A DNA stretch of 12,220 nt. Source: Candidatus Zixiibacteriota bacterium. GTDB lineage: Bacteria > Zixibacteria > MSB-5A5 > GN15 > PGXB01. The notes beneath the pieces are model-generated. The model made no database searches. It had not been told where the DNA came from and worked only from the letters and a program-made list of their open reading frames with translations. The position numbers were made by a program, and so were the translations under genes. Every line of letters begins with the position of its first letter. The stretch's first letter is position 1. Below are positions 6,864-12,220 of the stretch, piece after piece. The stretch covers positions 1 to 12,220 of the forward strand of contig JAUVBC010000029.1 in NCBI GenBank assembly GCA_030591405.1. The letters are read 5' to 3'.

Positions 6864-7685
6864 TTATTTTTTACTGAAAACGTAGATATTGTCCTGAGAA
6901 TCTGTTGATAGGGGTTCTCTGTCATAGCTGCCAAACATCTCCAGAAGCCTAAAACCGCTTTCTGTTCCAAAGTTGATTATTTCCTCTGGGATATAATTCT
7001 TCTCCGAAATCCCAAAAAGCCGGTTTTCTCTGGTTGTCGTATCAATGGCAAAATCGCGAATTAGTTTGATCCTTTGGTCGGCATAATAATACTGTTCCCG
7101 GTGCACAACTGACGGATGAGAAAAATAAAACGGTTCTTTTTCCTGATACCAGTGGACACTATTTTCTGTGTCGGACGATCCAAAAACCGGAAGGTGAGCG
7201 ATCAATATACCGCCATTTGTTAATGCTCGAGAACCGTTTTCAAATATTTTTAAAGCATCTTCAGGTGAAAAATGTCCCAGTTGCCCGCAGATTAAAAAGG
7301 TCAGATCAAATTCGTTTGTATAATTTATTTCTCTGACATCGCCGCGAATAAAATCAATTTTATAACCCTTTTTCCCGGCAATCCGACGTGCTTGATCAAC
7401 CGGATAGCCGCCGATATCAATCGCTGTTATATTGTACCCGTATTCGGCCAGACCGAGAGCATGACGCCCGCCGCCGCAAGTTAAATCGAGGATTTTATAA
7501 TCATTTGATTTAATATAACTTTTTATAAAGGCAACTTCTTTTTCTGTCGGAATGCCCCAATCATGAACGATATCATAGAAACGTCTGGAGAAATTATAAT
7601 TTCCCCAAGGCAGATCCATTTCAAAAGGAGCCGGAGCTGTTAGTAGGTTTCGCAGGTCTTTTATTTTTGAGGTCTTATTCTTCAT
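6864..7685 (-). CDS. Class I SAM-dependent methyltransferase
   Basis: A 273-residue protein with a Rossmann-type methyltransferase fold. Motif I is ILDLTCGGGRHALGLAEYG (residues 65-83) and binds S-adenosylmethionine. Asp90 in ITAIDI fits the ribose-binding acidic position. RGDVREI (114-120) and the following FDLTFLICGQLGHF give motifs III and IV. The N-terminus (PWGNYNFSRRFYDIV, 26-40) is shared with a recognisable group of small-molecule or uncharacterised methyltransferases. There is no NPPY motif, so it is not the release-factor methyltransferase PrmC despite lying near prfA. The ATG at 7685 has only a weak GGTGA site 4 nt upstream. Gaps of about 130 bp on both sides suggest a single-gene unit. 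The substrate cannot be told from the sequence. Confidence 0.85.
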   Translation of the reverse strand: MKNKTSKIKDLRNLLTAPAPFEMDLPWGNYNFSRRFYDIVHDWGIPTEKEVAFIKSYIKSNDYKILDLTCGGGRHALGLAEYGYNITAIDIGGYPVDQARRIAGKKGYKIDFIRGDVREINYTNEFDLTFLICGQLGHFSPEDALKIFENGSRALTNGGILIAHLPVFGSSDTENSVHWYQEKEPFYFSHPSVVHREQYYYADQRIKLIRDFAIDTTTRENRLFGISEKNYIPEEIINFGTESGFRLLEMFGSYDREPLSTDSQDNIYVFSKK

Positions 7686-7755
7686 ATTGTCACCATAGTT
7701 TTTAATCGGCAGATAGTATGTGGGGATAAGGCATTAGACGTTTCTAAATTAGAAT

Positions 7756-7784
7756 AGAGTAAAAATTGGTATAGATGTGATCAA
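7756..7784 (-). promoter_or_regulatory. Weak candidate promoter for the methyltransferase gene
   Basis: On the minus strand TTGATC (7784-7779) is separated by 17 bp from TACTCT (7761-7756), about 70 bp before the ATG. Only the outer bases of the -10 box match. The 133-bp gap around it also holds two copies of TATGTGGGG (7717-7725 and 7785-7793) on the plus strand. Confidence 0.27.
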
Positions 7785-7818
7785 TATGTGGGGTGAAACC
7801 TACAGAATTAACAAAACA

Positions 7819-8418
7819 TTATGGCAGACTTGAGCTTATCTTCTTTCCAAGTTTAATAGACTCATCCACTTTGGCGCTGTCATCCTTGACCTGTCCAGCC
7901 TCTTTCCATCTGGGGCTGGTATAAGAGATCGTTCCAATATTTGATACTCTGACCCATTTGAAAAATCCGGCAATAACTCTCCTGGCACATTCAAACTGGT
8001 CACTTTGACCACCGGACAATACAATAGCGCCCGATTTTTTGCGTGAGATAATTTTTTTGAAGTGGGCGTCGGTCTCACTATCAAAATCCGGGGGGCGGAG
8101 ACAGTTACAGCGATCTATAAATAGTTTGGCTTGAGCTGAGACAGTTTCAAAATATACCGGTGAACCAAACAGGACAATGTCACAATTTATCAAATAATCG
8201 TAAAGGGGATAAATGTCATCTTTGTAAAGGCAATAATCAGGTTCGGGACTTTTACCGCAGGCCTGGCAGGGGAGGATCTTAAGATCATTGAGAATAACGA
8301 CCTTGTTTTCAACCTGATCCAGTAAATTTTCTCTAATTCCATCGGCTACTTTTTCCAGTAGCATTCCGGTCGAACTGTTTTTGACCGGACTGGCATTAAT
8401 CGTCAGAATTTTCGTCAT
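7819..8418 (-). CDS. Flavodoxin-fold NAD(P)H-dependent FMN reductase / iron-sulfur flavoprotein-like
   Basis: A 199-residue protein of the NADPH-dependent FMN reductase family. NASPVKNSST (residues 8-17) is the FMN phosphate loop after the first beta strand. GSPVYFETVSAQAKLFIDR (85-103) is the typical second flavin-binding segment and helix. SGGQSDQ (135-141) is the third loop. Cys51, Cys54 and Cys63 (in CQACGKS and DYCLYKDD) occupy the place where iron-sulfur flavoproteins bind a 4Fe-4S cluster, but only three cysteines are present and a Ser lies near the expected third ligand. The family acts in the cytoplasm as a redox or quinone/flavin reductase, and the partner here is unknown. The gene starts inside the last 23 bp of the ABC-F gene and lacks a clear ribosome site, which points to translational coupling. 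Confidence 0.85.
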   Translation of the reverse strand: MTKILTINASPVKNSSTGMLLEKVADGIRENLLDQVENKVVILNDLKILPCQACGKSPEPDYCLYKDDIYPLYDYLINCDIVLFGSPVYFETVSAQAKLFIDRCNCLRPPDFDSETDAHFKKIISRKKSGAIVLSGGQSDQFECARRVIAGFFKWVRVSNIGTISYTSPRWKEAGQVKDDSAKVDESIKLGKKISSSLP

Positions 8419-10300
8419 TTAACTTTTTTAACTCATCAAGTTTTGAATAAAGTTTCAGAAGCTCTTCTTCGATAGATGATTTTTTTTGGGCCGCTTCAAC
8501 CAGCTCTGTCCATGAAGTCTTGGGAATATTATAATTCAGATCTTTTTCAAGCTGTACCAAAGTCGATTCATTATCTTTGATTTTTGATTCGGTGGAGCGC
8601 AGATCCTTTTTTAGTTTTCCTTTGGAGCGGGATTGATTTTTAAATTCTTTATATTCCTGAATCTTGCTTTTGCTGATTACCTTCTTCTTTTTCGGAACCA
8701 CTATTTTCTTTGACGTTTTTTCTTTATAGTAGCTATAATTGCCGTCATAAGTTTTAACAGAATCGTTTTCCACCACTGCAATTCTTTGAGTGACACGGTC
8801 AAGAAAATACCGATCATGACTGACTACCAAAAGTGTACCGTTATAATCCTTAAGAGCATCTTCGAGAGCCTGACGGGCATCAATATCAAGATGATTAGTC
8901 GGCTCATCGAAAATCAGAAAATTGGCTGGAAGAAAAAGCAGTTTGGCCAGCGCCAGTTTGGTTTTCTCTCCACCGGATAGAATTGAAATCTTCTTGAAGA
9001 CCTCTTCACCCCTGAATCCAAACTGGGCAAGAAATGAACGTAACCGTCCGGAATCGGCCAAACGATCAATCTGCCATAACTCATCCAAAATAGTGTTACT
9101 ATTATTTAATTCTGCCAGTCCCTGATCAAAATAGGCGACATCAACTTTATTCCCCACCTTCACCGAACCGGTGATCGGTGCTACCTCTCCCAGGATAGTT
9201 TTCAAAATAGTGGTTTTGCCGGAGCCGTTGACACCGATTAAACCTATTCGTTCGGTACGGTAGATATTCAGATTAACATCTGATATCAGAGGGCGGTGAC
9301 CATACCCAAACGAAGCATCTTCAATAGCCAGCACTAGATTGTGTGATCGCTGTCCCGATTCAACTGCAAATGAGGGACCGATCTGTTCCGATTCGGGAAG
9401 ATCGAATTTCTCCATTCGCTCAAGATATTTTTGTTTTGACTGCGCCTGCTTGGTTTTTTGTCCCGCCATATTTTTACGAATGAAATATTCTATCTGCCTG
9501 ATCTCATCTTGTTGATGTTTAAAGATATGCCTTTTCAGTCTTCTGCGTTCCTCTCGCTCAACCAGGAACTTATCAAATCCGTTAAAATATTGATCGATCT
9601 TTTTAGATGTTATTTCCCAGACTTTATCAATTGTATTAGCCAGAAAGGTCCGGTCATGCGAGACAATTATATAGGATTTATTGAGGCTCTTGAGATATTC
9701 TTCGAGCCAGATTGTTGATTCTATGTCAAGATGGTTAGTCGGCTCATCAAGCAAAAGCAGATTACTGCGTCCAGCCAGAAGTCTTGCCAATGAGGCACGA
9801 TTTTTTTCCCCTCCTGAAAAACTGCTTATCCGGCTTTGGAATCTATCTTTGGGGAAACCAAGTCCGGCCAGAATAATTTTTATCTCGGATTCGAATGCAT
9901 AGCCGCCCTCAGTTTCAAAGCGGTGCTGATAATTACCTAATTTCTCGAGTGTTTTATGGGACTCAGGGTTTTCCTCAAGTTCATGGGCGATGCGATCAAT
10001 ATCGGCTTTTAATTTCAGAATATCTTCGCGTGCCGTCGCTACAAAATCTAATAGGATAGTGTTATCGTGGCCGATAATCTCCTGCTCCACATAACCGATC
10101 AGACTGCTTTTTGGTTTGACTATCTTTCCCTGATCAGGCCTGATATTACCAGTCATGATCTCAAAGAGCGTAGTTTTGCCAATTCCGTTTGGGCCAACCA
10201 GACCGATCCGATCATTATCACCAATCGAAAACGATAGTTCCTCGAAAATTATATAATCGCTGTACCGCTTGAGGATATTTTCACCGGCAAGAAGAGTCAT
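8396..10300 (-). CDS. ABC-F family ATP-binding protein (YdiF/Uup-type)
   Basis: A 634-residue soluble protein with two ABC ATPase domains and no membrane segments, typical of ABC-F proteins that act on the ribosome E site rather than in transport. The first domain has Walker A GPNGIGKT (36-43), signature FSGGEK (161-166), DEPTNHLD (185-192) and switch His215. The second has GVNGSGKT (356-363), LSGGEK (441-446), DEPTNHLD (465-472) and His495. A basic helical linker (about 245-300, with RKNMAGQKTKQAQSKQK) separates them. The C-terminal 100 residues are Lys/Glu-rich coiled coil, as in Uup and YdiF. All catalytic motifs are intact. A housekeeping translation-factor role is more likely than antibiotic resistance, but sequence alone cannot separate these. 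The start lies 2 bp after the stop of the vWA gene, and the 3' end overlaps the FMN gene, so it sits in the middle of an operon. Confidence 0.93.
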   Translation of the reverse strand: MTLLAGENILKRYSDYIIFEELSFSIGDNDRIGLVGPNGIGKTTLFEIMTGNIRPDQGKIVKPKSSLIGYVEQEIIGHDNTILLDFVATAREDILKLKADIDRIAHELEENPESHKTLEKLGNYQHRFETEGGYAFESEIKIILAGLGFPKDRFQSRISSFSGGEKNRASLARLLAGRSNLLLLDEPTNHLDIESTIWLEEYLKSLNKSYIIVSHDRTFLANTIDKVWEITSKKIDQYFNGFDKFLVEREERRRLKRHIFKHQQDEIRQIEYFIRKNMAGQKTKQAQSKQKYLERMEKFDLPESEQIGPSFAVESGQRSHNLVLAIEDASFGYGHRPLISDVNLNIYRTERIGLIGVNGSGKTTILKTILGEVAPITGSVKVGNKVDVAYFDQGLAELNNSNTILDELWQIDRLADSGRLRSFLAQFGFRGEEVFKKISILSGGEKTKLALAKLLFLPANFLIFDEPTNHLDIDARQALEDALKDYNGTLLVVSHDRYFLDRVTQRIAVVENDSVKTYDGNYSYYKEKTSKKIVVPKKKKVISKSKIQEYKEFKNQSRSKGKLKKDLRSTESKIKDNESTLVQLEKDLNYNIPKTSWTELVEAAQKKSSIEEELLKLYSKLDELKKLNDENSDD

Positions 10301-10302
10301 AA

Positions 10303-12220
10303 CTATTTTTCCGTAACATTTCTTTCTCGCGAAAAAGCCATTTCTACTACCATCAAGATTACCACCGCCCAGAGGAATATTTTCCAGAGTTCGCGTCCAT
10401 ATCTGGTTTCAGTAATGATTTTATCGGCATTTGATTCCAGCGATATAGATTTAAATCTATCTATTCCCAATGAAGTTGCCCATTGTTCCAGATCGACAGA
10501 TTGGAGGTCACCTTCCTCTGAACTCATATTCACCGGAAAGATATCTACCGCTCTGTTTTCACTTTTGAGTTGATATAAACCGGGCCAGTCTATCGGGCGA
10601 CAGTCAAAAGCTAATTGCCCCGGCTTTTGAATCCCGGAAATCTGATAAGTTCTATTTTCGGGTGTAACCAATTGGATAACATCTTCGATACCAGTCTTAT
10701 CCGATATTGTCCTGACAATATTCTGACCGACATAATTGAACCGTTCGTACGATGATATATCCTCGGCCAGATATTCGGCTGTGCGAATAACAAACGGTAC
10801 AAAAAACGAATGACTGGCCAGATCGGTATAAGTCGGAAGAATTGGCGATGACATAAAAATTATCCGTCCCGCACCATAACCGGACTCAAATATGGCCGGG
10901 GTGTCATTTGAAAACAGCGCCATATTTTTTTCGGATGAAGTTCTATTTAGTACGGCCAGCGAATAAAATTTTAGTGTCGGCAGCTCTTCATGCAATTTTG
11001 CAAAAGGCGCAAATATCGGATGACTATAGTCAAACTGCTCCAATGTGTAATATCCTGCGCCGCTGAAGTTTTTAGGAGTTGGCATTAATAGTTCAGCTCC
11101 AAGCAGTGGCCCGAACTCGCGGTTGAAATAATTGATGTCAGTATTATCGCCCAGAATAAAAAAGAGGCCGCCACCGGTTTCAACAAATTCCAAAATACGG
11201 GAAGTCTCAGCCTTACCGAGAGAATCGGGACCACTTAGGATCGCCAGATCATAATCATTAAATCTGATTGCAGCCAGATTTTGGGGATTTACCGTTTTTA
11301 CCGACCAGTACCGCGCCGCCTCTTTGGACGGAACCAGAGCCAGTTTGATAATTTCACCGCCGCCATCACCGTCGATAATCAAGACATTAAAATTATCGGG
11401 TATTTTAAAACTGAAATAGTAACGGTTATCGACTCTAAAATCATCATCGGAAATTTCAATCCAGCCGCTGTGCAATCCTGATTTCTGAATTTCATATTCG
11501 AGTTGAAGAGACTGATTGCCATTGGCCTCAATAGAGAATTCTTTTTGCATCACCCTGATATCATCGATAAAAAGAGAGGCGAGAAGTTCAGTTTTGGCAC
11601 GCGAATCATAATTTTTGATATCGGCTTTGATAATAAACTCTGAGCCGACTTCAATTAACTGTCCACCCATACTAACATTAACGATTCCGCAATTTCCATC
11701 AATTTCAGTCGGTAGTTCGATTATATAACAGGAGATATTTTCAGGCAACAAGTCTCTCTCTTCCGGGAGTGAATTTGCCTGACGATCAGTAATAAGATAG
11801 ATCTCTTTATTGAGATTATTAGCTCGGTTGAGCATCTCCAGCCCTTTTTGAAACGCCAAGCCGGGGTCAGCTTTATCATAACCACAAGTTATCTGCTCAA
11901 GAATTTCCTCTGCGACATCACTTGAAAAAAAGCGTTCCCCTGAAGGAAAATAAGAAGTACGATCAAATGGAATTAATATGACTTCATCGGTTTGATCGAA
12001 CCCATTTAAAATCTCGGTCACTTTTTGAGTCGCCAGATCAAAAAGTAAACCATCTTTTATTTGTCTTTGCATTGAAGCCGATCGGTCCAGCAAAATCACC
12101 GATGATACTCCGGCATGAGAACCGATATAGCCGCCCTTTGTGGCCGGTCGGGCGAAAGCAAGCACCGCGAAAAGAATTATCAACATCCGAAGAATCAAAA
12201 GCAGCAGTTGCCTGATTTTA
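10303..12220 (-). CDS. BatA-like vWA domain membrane protein (N-terminus beyond window)
   Basis: The frame stays open to the right edge, with codons before the TTG at 12198 reading KIRQLLL, so the start lies outside and TTG is internal. Residue numbers below count from that TTG. The visible N-terminus is a membrane helix ending LAFARP (about 1-17), the second helix of the N-terminal BatA-type double-TM domain. A von Willebrand A domain follows with metal-site motif DRSAS (38-42) and ITDRQAN (136-142). A beta-sandwich-like region follows (about 165-260). Next is a glutamine-amidotransferase-like alpha/beta region (NVLIIDGDGG, then LAILSGPD and FVETGGGLFFILGD). One C-terminal helix (about 605-620) precedes a short basic tail. 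Proteins of this size and layout occur in FCB bacteria next to MoxR/DUF58 genes. The role is unproven, possibly envelope maintenance. The downstream ABC-F gene starts 2 bp after the stop. Confidence 0.88.
   Translation of the reverse strand, partial: KIRQLLLLILRMLIILFAVLAFARPATKGGYIGSHAGVSSVILLDRSASMQRQIKDGLLFDLATQKVTEILNGFDQTDEVILIPFDRTSYFPSGERFFSSDVAEEILEQITCGYDKADPGLAFQKGLEMLNRANNLNKEIYLITDRQANSLPEERDLLPENISCYIIELPTEIDGNCGIVNVSMGGQLIEVGSEFIIKADIKNYDSRAKTELLASLFIDDIRVMQKEFSIEANGNQSLQLEYEIQKSGLHSGWIEISDDDFRVDNRYYFSFKIPDNFNVLIIDGDGGGEIIKLALVPSKEAARYWSVKTVNPQNLAAIRFNDYDLAILSGPDSLGKAETSRILEFVETGGGLFFILGDNTDINYFNREFGPLLGAELLMPTPKNFSGAGYYTLEQFDYSHPIFAPFAKLHEELPTLKFYSLAVLNRTSSEKNMALFSNDTPAIFESGYGAGRIIFMSSPILPTYTDLASHSFFVPFVIRTAEYLAEDISSYERFNYVGQNIVRTISDKTGIEDVIQLVTPENRTYQISGIQKPGQLAFDCRPIDWPGLYQLKSENRAVDIFPVNMSSEEGDLQSVDLEQWATSLGIDRFKSISLESNADKIITETRYGRELWKIFLWAVVILMVVEMAFSRERNVTEK

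Noticed and set aside
6864..7685. Methyltransferase near prfA as a displaced PrmC.
   Set aside because: It has no NPPY motif and an N-terminus unlike PrmC.
7717..7793. Two copies of TATGTGGGG upstream of the methyltransferase gene as operator repeats.
   Set aside because: Only 9 bp match, the flanks differ, and the copies are 68 bp apart, so chance is a fair explanation.
8890..9760. Direct repeat at DNA level (TTAGTCGGCTCATC near 8895 and 9738) as a possible recombination site.
   Set aside because: Both copies encode the DEPTNHLD Walker B region of the two ABC domains, so the similarity is expected paralogy.
8396..10300. ABC-F protein as an antibiotic resistance determinant.
   Set aside because: Its linker and coiled-coil tail resemble housekeeping YdiF/Uup-type proteins, and nothing around it suggests a resistance cassette.

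Overview
The window looks like chromosomal DNA from an uncultured, AT-leaning Gram-negative bacterium of the Fibrobacteres-Chlorobi-Bacteroidetes (FCB) supergroup or a nearby candidate phylum. Zixibacteria is my best guess. The basis is three surface-protein hallmarks found together: a C-terminal QNYPNPFNPST-type sorting/FlgD-like domain, a dockerin with IYKNGP-type repeat ends behind a cohesin-like domain, and FG-GAP and PQQ-type propellers. The assignment is inferred from recalled family architecture, not from a search.

Layout. Positions 1-2990 (+ strand) carry two exported beta-propeller proteins: a 5'-truncated Ig-like/FG-GAP repeat protein with a sorting domain (1-1680), and a compact eight-bladed PQQ-like propeller started by TTG (1860-2990). 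They converge, across a 45-bp gap, on a minus-strand block that fills the rest of the window. Read in its own direction (right to left), this block starts with a BatA-like vWA membrane protein cut by the right edge (10303-12220). An ABC-F ATPase (8396-10300) follows after 2 bp, then a flavodoxin-fold FMN protein (7819-8418) that overlaps it by 23 bp. Next come a class I methyltransferase (6864-7685), ribosomal protein L31 (rpmE, 6515-6733), a DUF1385/YqhQ membrane protein (5426-6391), release factor 1 (prfA, 4301-5386) and an exported cohesin-like/dockerin protein (3036-4025).

How the genes work together. rpmE-DUF1385-prfA is a recurrent bacterial translation-linked cluster. Its common fourth member, prmC (the methyltransferase for the release-factor GGQ motif), is not next to prfA here. 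A 10-bp perfect inverted repeat sits between rpmE and the DUF1385 gene and may attenuate downstream expression. The vWA, ABC-F and FMN genes are packed as an operon. The dockerin gene has its own AT-rich leader with a sigma70-like promoter and two operator-like inverted repeats.

I found no CRISPR array, insertion sequence, tRNA, rRNA or phage module. Nothing here is clearly a new defence or mobile system. The points most worth a second look are the rpmE-DUF1385 hairpin, the missing prmC, the leader of the dockerin gene, and three proteins with non-standard sites (the vWA MIDAS, the flavoprotein cysteine cluster, and the second dockerin loop).
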